Shown piece after piece: positions 10,892 through 20,352 of a stretch of 64,000 nucleotides of DNA. Position numbers and translations under genes: made by a program. How positions within the stretch are numbered: position 1 is the stretch's first letter; each line of letters begins with the position of its first letter. The stretch spans positions 7,316,001 to 7,380,000 of the forward strand of contig CP053167.1 of assembly GCA_014607495.2 (NCBI GenBank). The letters run 5' to 3'. The notes below the pieces were generated by a model. That model saw only the letters and a list, made by a program, of their open reading frames with translations. It made no database searches and was not told where the DNA came from. The stretch is from Carposina sasakii. Lineage: Eukaryota > Arthropoda > Insecta > Lepidoptera > Carposinidae.

Positions 10892-12102
10892 TATGACAAA
10901 ATATTACTAAGTAGGGTTTTTTTATTTTACAACACCTCATATCTCATTCTCGTTTCACATACTTAAACATTTATCGCGGTCGAAATAGCGCAGCTACTTG
11001 TTTGAACCACGTTTATCCTCACTCATTTTCTTTATTCTCTCTCTTCTCTCAGTTCTCCTTTATTTTAAAACCAACATAAGGTTTGACAGACCGCATAATT
11101 CTACTATTACTGTTACTGTATTTCAGTGGAGTTTTTTCTGGCGCACCCCTCGCGATTAACTCTTACATACATTCTCGTAGGAAGATAATATTTATTTAAA
11201 CTTTCGCGAGTGTTTATATTATTTCTATACTTTCCTTAAAGTAATTTTAAAAATGTTGTATAATAGCTATTGTGTGTGATAAAGATGTAGGTATAATAAA
11301 ACACGTTGGCCAAAACCATTGTCTTCTTTATTTCTATTTGAACCACATTTTTAAACCCTTACGTACCTAAAACCACAAAATTTCATTAAAATCGGTTGCA
11401 CTAATAACTTTATTGTTATTGAAGAATGTGTACCTAAGCTATAATTATGAACAGTATAAAATATATTTTTTTTCATTCGTATGGTAACAAAATTTAGGGA
11501 ATGTTTCTTAAGCTGGCAACTCAGAAACTGTGCATGTGTGCACAAGGCGCCGCCATTTCGCTGCTTCAACTTTGCAATGACAAGACTCGGTCCATAGTTC
11601 TTTTTACGTTCATGTGCGTAGGTTATTGTCGCTTGACAACGCGAATGTGCTGAGTGAGATTGTTGATGTGGTATGTGGTACGAGTAGGAGTTTGCTCTGA
11701 TTTATAAAGGTTTTATCTGTTGCTCTTCCTAAAGGTAGGTAGAGTAAGGTAGGTGTAGGTAACATACATTTTTTGAGGAACGGCTCTTTTTCGCGACACG
11801 CGGTTTCCGTGTTCTCATAAGCGTGATATAGGCAGTTTATGTGCTTTAAACTAATTCGTCACTGATGCTAACAATCCAAGGACTTATCGCGAGCATAAAA
11901 CTTATTTTGTACGACCATGAACTGACAGCACGGTCATTGCCGTGCCATGTAGGTATAAAAATATTCACAAGGCAACAAGGCATGTTAATTTTGTATGAAA
12001 TATCCAATTAATGAATCCACCATCATGATGTATGACAGACAAATACATACGGTGACGTTTTATTTGATTTAAACGTCTCTTTTCTTTACTGTGTCTGTTT
12101 TT
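10892..12102. other. No feature seen
   Basis: Unique AT-rich DNA. A short GC-rich patch with GGCGCCGCCATTTCG lies near 11548. The 72-codon minus frame at 11351-11569 crosses it without recognisable content. Confidence 0.4.
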
Positions 12103-12110
12103 GAATGAAT

Positions 12111-12560
12111 GATCTATTCCGTTCCGATCCCAGCAAGTGATCCCGCAAAGGATCCGTTCTATTTAATTTTATAATTTTATACCAATCCGATCCCGTCGCA
12201 GGATCAAAGGAATATTTCATTTATTTTGTATTCCGTTCTGATTCCGTGTGTCTTCTCAATGATTTTTTAGTACTGTTGGCAAGTTAAACAGTAGACACAG
12301 ATACAATATTGTTTTGAATGATTGTTGATTTTTACTAAGAGATTGAGACTATTTTACTAATTCTTATTTAAATTTTTCTTAAGTTTGTCGTTCTCCATTA
12401 AAACAAATAGTAGAATTTTCATTCTTTTATTTTCTATTTTATTTTCAGACCTTACACAATAAAAAAGAACTCCACGGGATCAGACCGGAATCTAAAAATT
12501 GTTTTGGTATCAGACCGGAATTTGTTGTGGATTTAAAGTAAAAAGGGACCGGAATAGATC
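12111..12560. mobile_element. hAT-like non-autonomous transposon, 8-bp target duplication
   Basis: The ends are inverted: GATCTATTCCGTTCCGATCC at the left and, read from the right, GATCTATTCCGGTCCC. They are flanked by exact copies of GAATGAAT (12103-12110 and 12561-12568). Multiple subterminal ATTCCG/CGGAAT words lie inside both ends, as in transposase-binding arrays. The 450-bp interior has no open frame. The 8-bp duplication suits hAT-type cut-and-paste, although the terminal bases are not the usual hAT CAG or TAG. Confidence 0.8.
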
Positions 12561-12794
12561 GAATGAATGAATTTCTAACTTAGTAGGTACTTAGTTACAT
12601 AGGTACCTACTTAATTTATTTTGTAACGATACCTATCCTAATCACATAATCAAGCAGATCTGTACTTCCTTAGACTGCAACTTTGCTTATTTATTGGTTT
12701 ACCTGAAAGTTTACCTACCTGTGGGTAAGATGGTAATAATTACATAATAATTATGTAGGCAAGATTATATATAATGGTTAAAGATATTTAAGTG

Positions 12795-12918
12795 TCTAAC
12801 TCTGTCCTCAAAAACACAATGACAGAGTACAAAAACTACAACACAAATGTTAATATTAATCGAGGATTTTAACAAATATTAACAAAAAACTAATTTTTAC
12901 TTCGGTTATACTCCATTA
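12795..12918 (+). repeat. Two-copy dispersed repeat M, copy 1
   Basis: Shares CTAACTCTG, GACAGAGTACAAAAACTACA and ACAAAAAACTAATTTTTACT with 16426-16548 in the same order and spacing. No coding content; ends uncertain. Confidence 0.7.
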
Positions 12919-14230
12919 ATGAACCGTGACGATGGTGACTAATGGGACAGAGGACTGATGGGAATACAGGACTGACTAATAGAAATAAAGGTTCTTAATA
13001 GAGTGGATCATAATAGAAGGGAAGGGTCAAGCTATACTTCGGCCCAAGCTAACTTGATGAAATTTTATAAAAAACGAACAGTCGTTCCTGAATCAAAATT
13101 AAACTAAATATGTCATGCTTCTCCAAATAAATTTAGGCAAATCTTACACCGTGCACGCAATGAGTTGTCAACTTACGAAATAGATACTCGTAGCAGGTAT
13201 TAGGTAATGTGATGGAAATTATTGCCTTAGCTATTTAGTAGCGTACATTTTGGCAAAGATGTCGTGAAACTGAAACGGAACCTGCCTACTACTCAGTATA
13301 CTCACCTTCAGTGGCAAATAGTTTTTTCTGGTTAATCCAAGATTGGCGCTGATTGGTATACAGCACAGACAGATAATTCATGCATTTCAAACTGTCAATA
13401 TTTAGAAAGCCTTTAAATATTCATACCCGCTAAATAATGTATCCGCCAACGATCATCACGGCTAGGCAGCTCGCACTATGTTGCTGTGAACTTTTCTAAC
13501 TTGGTTTGAAATGAGGTATTTTCGTAATGACCGATGTGAAGCTATTTAAAGTAAGGAAAGGATGAATTTAATAGTTATGCTTTCAAATAATATGACAAGC
13601 CATTGGAAATGCCACTAGGTTTAAAACATTGAATTTTAAATAAAAAAATCGATTATTATTTACTACTACTTACTTATTATATTTTTTAATAAAACATAAT
13701 TTTACTATCATTAAGTGGTCCAAAACATTTAATTATTACAGAGTTCTTAAGTGTAGAAAATGAAAAATAAATAAATACGAATGTATCTTACAAGAACTGT
13801 ATTAAAGGCATGTAAAGGTTCTATAGACGTCTATACAGCCTTCACCCTCACCTATCTACCTTGGGACAGTAAATCTTGCTCCAAACGTGGCGTGGCCACA
13901 ATGTGATCTATATCCTTCCTACAGAGTAACATTATAGTATAGAGTGCGATAGAGTGCACTGTGTCTTATGATCCTTAAAAACATAAGGTCTGTGATAATG
14001 GTACCTACTACCTATGTACTTTTAATCGACCAATAGCAGTTTGTAAGTATTAGCTAGCCTTTAAATGTAAATTATATGCTTATTTAAGCATTTAAATTGC
14101 ACACAAGTTGATATCGTAGTACCTACACTATTCGTCATTTAAGTAAGTTTATTATTTTGTACAAATAATTGTAAATAAGTCTACTCTAATTTCTAAATAA
14201 GTTTTTATCTTTGCCCAATGAATCGTTAGG
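12919..14230. other. No feature seen
   Basis: Unique AT-rich DNA with no repeat ends or credible frames found on either strand. Confidence 0.4.
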
Positions 14231-14442
14231 AAATAATTTTTTTAAAACGAAAAACCGACTTCCTCCCAAAACTCGAGCTTACCAAAGTAAAATTTAACTA
14301 AAGGGCAAATATATATTGCGTTAAGCCGTGTACAAAGTTTAGGAGGCATAATATTGTCAGATTTATATAATTTTTATATAAAATAGGCCACATGACAAAA
14401 GAGAAAAAGGACTAGGCTTCGAAACTTTACGTCTGACAATAT

Positions 14443-15027
14443 GATTATGATGATAATGATGACCTCTGACCAATTTCGGTCATGGCGACCACTTCTACTC
14501 CTAGATATTACTAAGTTGTCGTTCATGCGCTCGGAGATGGCTTACATTTACATAGCCAATCTTCGCCCTGAACGCCCGCGCACACAGAGGACAGGTTAGT
14601 GCGCCATTATTGTATTATAGATAATGGCAGCAGGAGGACGAGTCTTTAGTTCACCACGTTTAGCGTCAAGGTCAGCTTGACGCTGCTCCTCGAACTCGTG
14701 TACTTGCTTTATCACCGTCCTGCGCCACTCTGGTCGTTGTGCTAGTTCAGAAAAGAAGATGCTCTTAGCCAATCTCTCCTCCGCCATACGAGACACATGA
14801 CCGCACCACCGAAGCTGCCGACGCATTAAGTAGGCCTCAATGGCACTTACATTGGCTCTTCGCAATACTTCGGTATTACGCACTCGGTTGGACCATCTGA
14901 TTCTCATGATGGATCGGAGGCACTTGAGGTGGAATCGATCCAGAGTGCGTATGTGGCGACGGTACATGCACCACACCTCGGAGGAATATAAGAGATTTGG
15001 CAGCACAACAGCCATGTACACACTTAT
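14443..15027 (-). mobile_element. LINE-Z insertion, 5'-truncated, inside family E
   Basis: Copy 2 of family E reads straight from GTCTGACAATAT to AAGCAACATATAA; here about 585 bp is inserted at that point. The insert reads on the minus strand, ends in the tail GGTCGCCATGACCGAAAT then CATCATTATCATCATAAT, and starts within reverse-transcriptase C-terminal sequence. No long target duplication is evident (at most a few bases). Confidence 0.85.
14596..15021 (-). pseudogene. LINE reverse-transcriptase C-terminus, frameshifted before its zinc finger
   Basis: The 141-codon frame contains the end of a non-LTR retrotransposon polymerase: [14 protein letters not shown] near residue 11, [14 protein letters not shown] at 31-44, then [20 protein letters not shown] near residues 72-91, followed by a charged segment [12 protein letters not shown]. 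In the related copy at 38245-38460 the frame continues to a C2H2 finger (CPLC, then HLRAH). Here a single-base deletion next to TATAATACAATAATGG shifts the frame and gives a stop after MAH; the finger remains readable in another frame down to about 14525, with a 6-bp ATGTAA-type duplication inside it. The element is 5'-truncated and cannot supply enzyme. The exact LINE clade is not settled from this piece. Confidence 0.85.
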
Positions 15028-15780
15028 TTAAGCAACATATAATTACACTCCTTCTTCCGGCCCTGTTCCCAATCATTTGGGGTCGGTGCAATATGTAGGT
15101 ACTCTTTTTTCATTCATCCCTATTATCCGTCATCTCGTTATTCTCATGTCTACCTCTTCCTCTATAACCATCTTACTTCGGACACGGCTTAACGCAACAT
15201 ATAATTTCATGACTTAACACAATTATCTTCATCTTCATAAGCCTATTGCAGTCCATTACTGGACGTAGGCCCCCCCCTGCCATAGGGGGATTTTGTTACT
15301 AAAAAGTTCCACTATCTGTTTTTCGGCGGCTCCATCATCAGACCCTCGTTTCCTTTATATTATGTGTAGCTGACCAAAATTCTCTATAAACATCTAAAAA
15401 CGGACTACTCGTGCCTTTTATATTTGAGGATATCCCTAGATTCCTTAGAGATTCCATCATCAGATGTTATGTTTTATATGTAGGTGATCAAAACGCTCAG
15501 TAAAAGTATAAAAACAGACTACATGTGCCTACAATATTCGAGGATTGCCCTCGATTTCTCTAAGATCCCATCATCAGATCCTGATATGGTGAATATGGGA
15601 CCAACCTGGAAGTATACCATGACCAACTATAAAAAAAAAATTGAAATCGGTTCATAAATGACGGAGTTCTGAGGTAACACACATAAAAAAAAAAAAAAAA
15701 AAAAAAAAACATACAGACGAATTGATAACCTCTCTTTTTGAAGTCGGTTAAAAAGCCGTTATTGTGTCGATACCGCCGAA

Positions 15781-15963
15781 ATGATGTTATCCAGACTATG
15801 GTTATTAGGTATCCTAATCCTAAGCGTGCGCTCTCTATACGTCTGTTTCTCTGAGACACCTGCAAGCAATGGGATTAAACGTTTGTATTATTCATTACGT
15901 TTCCGAAACCAAGTTGTTTATGAGAGCAAAAAGAGACCTTTTAACGTCGTCCATAATATTTGA
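15781..15963 (+). CDS. Small unassigned frame with signal-peptide-like start
   Basis: A 60-codon ATG frame starts MMLSRLWLLGILILSVRS, a short basic then hydrophobic stretch like a secretory signal, and then becomes polar and basic (KRLYYSLRFRNQ, ESKKRPFN). It lies 28 bp beyond the end of family E. There is no homologue I recognise, no visible promoter and no splice context; chance is the more likely explanation. Confidence 0.12.
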   Translation: MMLSRLWLLGILILSVRSLYVCFSETPASNGIKRLYYSLRFRNQVVYESKKRPFNVVHNI

Positions 15964-16197
15964 TTGGATTTTAGGATTTGGGTTGTAGGACTGGATAATA
16001 AAATACAGGTAGAGTCCGTTTCATAGAATAACTTCTATGCTTCATTTTGGAACGAATATTATTTGTTTGCAGTAACACAGGTGATGACGTCATTTACATA
16101 GTAACTTGCGCCATCATTCAAAGGAACTTTTTGTTGAAACGGTAACTAGATGATGAATATACAGCAAATCAAATATAACAGTTAATCAAATATAAAA
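15964..16197. other. No feature seen
   Basis: Short unique stretch leading into the tRNA-like element. Confidence 0.4.
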
Positions 16198-16317
16198 GAG
16201 ATGGTAAAATTCGTCATCCGAGTAATTGACCCGGTGGCTCAGTGGTAAGAGCGCTGACACGGAATGCAGAGGTCGTGGGTTCGATTCCCACCCGGGTGAG
16301 GAATTTTTACCATTTCT
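16198..16317 (+). mobile_element. tRNA-like module with inverted flanks, copy 1
   Basis: The core 16228-16300 has an A box (GGCTCAGTGGTAAGAGCG), a B box (GGGTTCGATTCCC) and a T stem GTGGG/CCCAC. Outside it, GATGGTAAAATTCGTCATCC on the left pairs with CACCCGGGTGAGGAATTTTT / ACCATTTC on the right, extending the acceptor stem by over 20 bp. The anticodon arm is irregular and the first acceptor pair is mismatched, so this is a tRNA-derived repeat and not a working tRNA gene. Other copies: 35556-35672, 35933-36053, 62038-62129 and 62333-62452. Confidence 0.8.
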
Positions 16318-16425
16318 TTATTAATAATTTTATAACAGTTGTAATTGCTAAGCTAAACGTTACATTTTCATTAACTTTCAGTTCTGGCTATCCAATTGCA
16401 CGAACACTACCGTGTGTAGTACGTT

Positions 16426-16548
16426 CCTAACTAACTCTGCCCTTAAAACCCGGTGACAGAGTTACTATAAAAACTACACCGTAAACGTTTACGTTAATCT
16501 AGCAGTACTTAACAAAAAACTAATTTTTACTTCGGTTACACTCCATTA
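16426..16548 (+). repeat. Dispersed repeat M, copy 2
   Basis: Collinear with 12795-12918 (ACTCTGCCC..., GTGACAGAGTTAC, ACAAAAAACTAATTTTTACT). It runs directly into a SINE-tail piece at 16549. Confidence 0.7.
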
Positions 16549-16630
16549 CCAACTATACCCTCAAAATTGGTCAGAAGTGTCACCATGGCTATCGGCCCTT
16601 GGTGCTCTGCCTATCCCGTATCAGATTTTA
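16549..16630 (+). repeat. SINE 3'-end fragment (GGTGCTCTGCCTA type)
   Basis: Shares AACTATACCCTCAAAATTGG, TCGGCCCTTGGTGCTCTGCC and the following TATCCCGTA with the better bounded copy at 18736-18872. Confidence 0.7.
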
Positions 16631-16635
16631 ACTGA

Positions 16636-16830
16636 CCCTAACCCAGCGTGTTAACTACGGGCAAAAGACTTCCTATGACAGTAGCCTTGGGGCGTGTCCT
16701 GGGGGAGTATGTATATGTATTATTTATGTAAGTATAGCTATGTATCTCGCTAGGTCATACGTGTCTGTGGGATATCTTTGGTGATCCTGTAGTTCTGGCT
16801 ACCCATATTCGAAACACAGCTGTGTGTAGG
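16636..16830. repeat. Family R fragment (plus) followed by family D fragment (minus)
   Basis: 16636-16708 matches the R segment CCCAGCGTG...ACTACGGGCAAA...TTGGGGCGTGTCCTGGGGGA. 16780-16830 carries the D words GATCCTGTAGTTCTGGCTAC and AACACAGCTGTGTG. Both are short and diverged. Confidence 0.6.
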
Positions 16831-17133
16831 TTTTATTATTTTATCCTATAGCAAATAGTAAGGCATTGTGTGTAACTAGATATAATTTATAGGTAGGTAT
16901 AATATGCCTACCCACACTGTTGATGTACCTATATTATTGTCAATCAGTCCAATTGTCCCGCACATACCCAAGTCACCATTTAGGGGGTTACTAAGGGGTA
17001 ACAGGTAGTAAATTCCCCTGTTCACCCAGGCCCTGCCACCCTACCATTAAAGCAGGGCGCGGATTCACGCGGAACTAGCAATACCACCATAACTATAAAA
17101 CTAGCGGCGTAGACACTAGCGCTGTTCGGATGT
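16831..17133. other. No named feature; GC-rich patch
   Basis: Bases 16980-17075 are GC-rich (CCAGGCCCTGCCACC, GCAGGGCGCGGATTC). They match nothing else in the window and have no reading frame. Confidence 0.3.
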
Positions 17134-17230
17134 TTGTTAAGGGGTTACCTCACTAGGATACCATGGTGGGTGACGCAACCAAGTAAAAGGTTACCGGTTC
17201 GAAACCCTTGTGGTGGCGAAAAAATAATGT
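17134..17230 (+). repeat. Possible SINE head with B box
   Basis: ACCGGTTCGAAACCC at about 17200 fits a pol III B box, preceded at roughly the right distance by CATGGTGGGTGACGC as a weak A box. A single copy with unclear ends; the call is tentative. Confidence 0.3.
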
Positions 17231-17579
17231 ACTTACAATTTCACGCAAATAAACAGTTTGCATGTTTTGTCATGTCTAATGAAATGAAGAATAGTTCAGA
17301 AAATTATAAACAACATAACAAATGTCTATTACATTATAGATATAACCTTCTATAGTCGTTAAATAAAAAAATGCATTTAATTTTTTTTGTTGTTACAAAG
17401 AAAAATTATATGATATGATATAAAATTATATGAGACCATAGATATAAGACCTTACATTTATAACATAATTCATAGTTATTATAAAGGCCGAAAAATGAAG
17501 GCTTGAACGGGGGCAATAAAATTGGGTGAAGTGAAGAACAGTGGGAGTTATTTCATACGGTTGACTAATGACTAAACTG
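17231..17579. other. No feature seen
   Basis: AT-rich unique sequence before the hAT-like element. Confidence 0.4.
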
Positions 17580-17587
17580 ACTTAGAC

Positions 17588-17956
17588 TAGGGTTGCCAAC
17601 CGTCCTGTTTTCCCAGGACATGTCCTGCTTTTTGGGGTGTCCTGTGCTGTCCTGGATAGTTTTTAAGCATCGTCCTGAGTTTTAAAGTCCTGACACATTC
17701 GCTGTTGGCAGATTTTTTAAGGGTGCCGACATCGAGCAAATAAGCGTTAGCAGCACCTCTAGAAAGCCTAAAAGAAGCACATAGTCACCGGCACTGATTG
17801 TGTTATAGACCTATGTTTTGAAATTCGCACGCCACTAACTCCCTCCAATCGTATTGTCACTGGGCTCGCACATGTATTAGTCCTGGCTCTTAATCGAAAT
17901 GTTCTGGTATTTTTTCCTCAAATCCTGGTTATCAAAGTTTTGAGATGGCAACCCTA
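17588..17956. mobile_element. hAT-like element, TAGGGTTGCCA ends, 8-bp target duplication
   Basis: Both ends read inward as TAGGGTTGCCA. They are flanked by exact ACTTAGAC copies at 17580-17587 and 17957-17964. The interior (369 bp in all) has CCTG-rich words near the left end (GTCCTGTTTTCCCAGGACAT) and no frame. TAGGG termini plus an 8-bp duplication fit the hAT superfamily well. Confidence 0.9.
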
Positions 17957-17964
17957 ACTTAGAC

Positions 17965-18302
17965 CTTGATCGACAGACAGCCTGGTTTGTAAGTCCAACC
18001 AAAAACATCGTCTGGAAAGTAAAAATAATCTTTTACCGCGTTTTAACAGCGTTTTCACACTACTGCCGGCTGGTGACAAGATGTGTAAGCGCCTTTATAG
18101 TCCTGCACCTGTGTGCGTGCAGACGGCTAGACAGGGCTAATGAAATCCGCCGCATAGAGCTTGTATAGGTACGTAGTTGTATCGATTTTTACCGAGATTC
18201 CATGTAATAAAGCGATGTTATGGCTCTATCTTCGCCAATCGGATAATTGAAGTGAAGACTGGAATTGTGAAGTGAATTTATTTATACATACTTTCACAAG
18301 TA
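17965..18302. other. No feature seen
   Basis: Unique DNA; a modest GC rise near 18060-18130 has no frame. Confidence 0.4.
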
Positions 18303-18567
18303 TACAGGGTGTAACAAAAGGGGTATGTTAAGCGAAAATGCTATGTAAATAGCCCACTAAAAGGAACTTACCCACAAAATTTGAGACTCGCAATCGCACG
18401 TTTATTTTTCCGGATAGTATGAAGAATTCCTAAACAACTCAGGAATGTTCATACAATCTTAAAAAATCAACATGTGATTTCGAGTCTGAAATTTTGGAAA
18501 TAGGTTCTCTATAGTGGGCTATTTACATAGCTTTTCGCTTAACACACCCTTTCTGTTACACCCTGTA
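18303..18567. mobile_element. TA2 foldback MITE, copy 1
   Basis: Ends TACAGGGTGTAACA and, inverted, TACAGGGTGTAACAGAAA. Paired inner words are GTATGTTAAGCG / CGCTTAACACACC and GCTATGTAAATAGCCCACTA / TAGTGGGCTATTTACATAGC. TA flanks each side suggest a TA target. No coding content. Confidence 0.9.
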
Positions 18568-18735
18568 TAATCCGATGCGGGGCTTCTCTAGAATGCATCA
18601 GCTGCATCTCCGTTCGTGCATGTTGTAAGGGTGTCGACTCTTAAGCTTATCACTTGAAAGAATGCCCGATTCCTAGTTGCAGGAATTCGGGCATTCTCTT
18701 CAAGTGATAAGCTTAATTTGTCATTGATCATTTAC
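18568..18735 (-). repeat. Family D copy containing an inverted-duplication hairpin
   Basis: Starts GATGCGGGGCTTCTCTAGAA, continues through GCATCAGCTGCATCTCC and TGTCGACTC, then a 76-nt hairpin (separate entry), then AATTTGTCATTGATCATTTAC. The right arm of the hairpin is a diverged form of the usual D sequence AGGAACTCAGGGCGTTCTC; the left arm is its inverted duplicate. D resumes at 18873 after a SINE insertion. Confidence 0.75.
18641..18716. ncRNA. 76-nt near-perfect hairpin, possible small-RNA precursor
   Basis: TTAAGCTTATCACTTGAA plus AGAATGCCCGATTCCT (18641-18674) pairs with 18681-18716, giving about 34 base pairs, two single-base bulges and a loop of about six bases (AGTTGC). Size and shape resemble an animal pre-miRNA or hairpin-siRNA source. 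Expression is not shown by sequence; it may be only a recent inverted duplication in a repeat. Confidence 0.35.
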
Positions 18736-18872
18736 CTGTCACTACTAAGCGAACTTGTACATCTCAACTATACCCTCAAAATTGGTCAGAGGTGGTCCCA
18801 TGTGGTCCTATCGGCCCTTGGTGCTCTGCCTACCCCGTAAGGGATAAAGGCGTGATTATATGTATGTATGTA
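18736..18872 (+). mobile_element. SINE insertion with TATG tail and 11-bp target duplication
   Basis: Begins CTGTCACTACTAAGC, contains CCCTCAAAATTGGTCAGAGG and GGTGCTCTGCCTACCCCGTA followed by AGGGATAAAGGCGTGA, and ends in a TATG repeat. It is flanked by TGATCATTTAC at 18725-18735 and 18873-18883. It lacks a tRNA-like head, so it is either 5'-truncated or a different type of short retroposon. Fragments lie at 16549 and 37281. Confidence 0.85.
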
Positions 18873-18983
18873 TGATCATTTACATCCATTACCGCTATGC
18901 TAAGCGTGTTTATCGCTTATGATCCTACGAGTATATGCAATGAGAAATAGTTTCGTGCCATTATTAAATAGATTTTATCAATA

Positions 18984-19514
18984 TACAGGATGTTTTTGGT
19001 CGTCAACGTTCCCGAAAACTACGAAATCTCCTCATCACGACAATAATTTTTCTCCATGGAAGCATACCTGGGAAGTGTCTGGTTTCCAAAATAGTAGAGT
19101 CCAAAGTTGAGTAAATAGATTGCGTTTTTTGCATAAATGCACATAGTCGCGCGTAGCCAGATTTTTTCACGAGAAATAATTAATATCTGTCTATGATTAA
19201 ACTCCCTTCCGACCTACCGGACCACACTACCGGTAGTGTCGCGGAGAATGTTTTGTCCCTTCTGCACTACTAGCCAGTAGTGCCGTGGGTAGTTTATAAA
19301 GGGTCTAACATCTTCGTACCCATTGACACTACTACTACATAGGTAACTAAATTTAAAAAACACTGGACACTATAAATTTCGCCCCATCAAGTATAAAAAA
19401 AAATCAAAAAAATTTACATCATCTCCCAGCATTTTTTTTGGCATAAACTTACTTTATTTCATGTATAGAGTACGTACCCTTCGTTAAGGCTGGTAACGAA
19501 AAATACACCCTGTA
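18984..19514 (-). mobile_element. TA1 MITE, copy 1, with 160-bp extra segment
   Basis: Reads TACAGGATGTTTTTGGTCG at the left and ends AAATACACCCTGTA. It follows the family in reverse (GTTCCCGAAAACTACG, CATGGAAGCATACCTGGGAA, GGCATAAACTTACTTTATTT). Bases about 19197-19356 are absent from all other copies; they begin and end at TTAA but have no inverted ends, so whether this is an insertion is open. An ATG frame at 18919-19110 only crosses the repeat. Confidence 0.9.
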
Positions 19515-19554
19515 GGTAATTAATGACGGTTTGTACAAAATAAATACTTAAGTA

Positions 19555-19948
19555 TACAGCGTGTTTTCTCGTTTCCACCCTAAACGAAGGGTACGTACTC
19601 TATACTCGTACATCAAATTAAGTAAGTTTATGCCAAAAAAAAATGCTGGGAAACGATGATTTTTTTTTGGAAATTTTTTTTTCATTACTTGATCGGGCAA
19701 AATTTATAGTGTCCAGTGTTTATGCTAGTTTTTTCATAGATATTAATTATTTTCGTGAAAAAATCTTGCTACGCGCGACTATGTGCAATTCAATTATGCA
19801 GAAAAACGCAATCTATTAACTTAACTTTGGACCCTAATATCTTTGGAACCAGACACTTCCCAGGTATGCTTCCATGGAGAAAAATGATCGTGATGATGAG
19901 GAGATTCCGTAGTTTTCGGGAACGTTGACGACCAAAAATCACCCTGTA
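19555..19948 (+). mobile_element. TA1 MITE, copy 2, inverted next to copy 1
   Basis: TACAGCGTGTTTTCTCG to ATCACCCTGTA. It has the full family order: AAGGGTACGTACTCTATA, AATGCTGGGAAACGATG, TTGATCGGGCAAAATTTATA, CTACGCGCGACTATGTGC, TTTTCGGGAACGTTGACGAC. Together with copy 1, 40 bp away, it forms a long inverted repeat. Confidence 0.95.
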
Positions 19949-20352
19949 TACTTACTTAATCATGAAAATTTCTTCCTTAACTATTTAAATATGTACAAAT
20001 AATGTTATTTTATTTCCTGGATACAATAATCTTCATCCTAATAGAACACTTCAAAAATTATCATGCACAAAAATCATAAAGCGTATAATTTTACACTTCA
20101 AAAAGCTCTCACACTCGTATTCCGTAGCAAATTAATACATTTATACTAATGAAAATGAAATGATACTTTCAACCGTTTTAACAGATTTATCTCGTGGCGC
20201 CCTCTATCGAATAAAGCTTTCATAATTCAATTGTGCATCCATTTATGCAATGCATATGGCCTTCTGGAGCTTAACTAAGTTACTCACGTAATCAACTTTT
20301 AACTTCCATTATATTATACTTATGAAGGAATAATTAAGTTAATATTCTGGAA
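19949..20352. other. No feature seen
   Basis: AT-rich unique DNA. Confidence 0.4.

Larger units (their letters stand above)
14231..15752. mobile_element. Family E long repeat, copy 1, split by a LINE
   Basis: The ends are inverted around AACCGACTTC (14251-14261; right end AAGTCGGTTA at 15742-15751). The sequence 14231-14442 and 15028-15752 is collinear with 58715-59523; the material between is a LINE insertion. Inside lies an antisense piece of a family R tail (15237-15295) that is also present in copy 2, so it was there before the copies separated. A run of about 25 A lies at 15685-15709. A minus frame at 15560-15865 is not a gene. Confidence 0.85.

Noticed and set aside
15781..15963. Confident secreted peptide gene
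   Set aside because: Only the hydrophobic start supports it; kept as a low-confidence frame.
16228..16300. Functional tRNA gene
   Set aside because: A and B boxes are good, but the anticodon arm is irregular, the first acceptor pair mismatches, and the same module recurs with identical non-tRNA flanks.
18919..19110. Open frames at 18919, 46735 and 62838 as genes
   Set aside because: All cross TA1 MITE sequence and share residues only because of the repeat.
19197..19356. piggyBac-type insertion in TA1 copy 1 (TTAA at both sides)
   Set aside because: No inverted ends next to the TTAA words, and TTAA is frequent in this AT-rich DNA.
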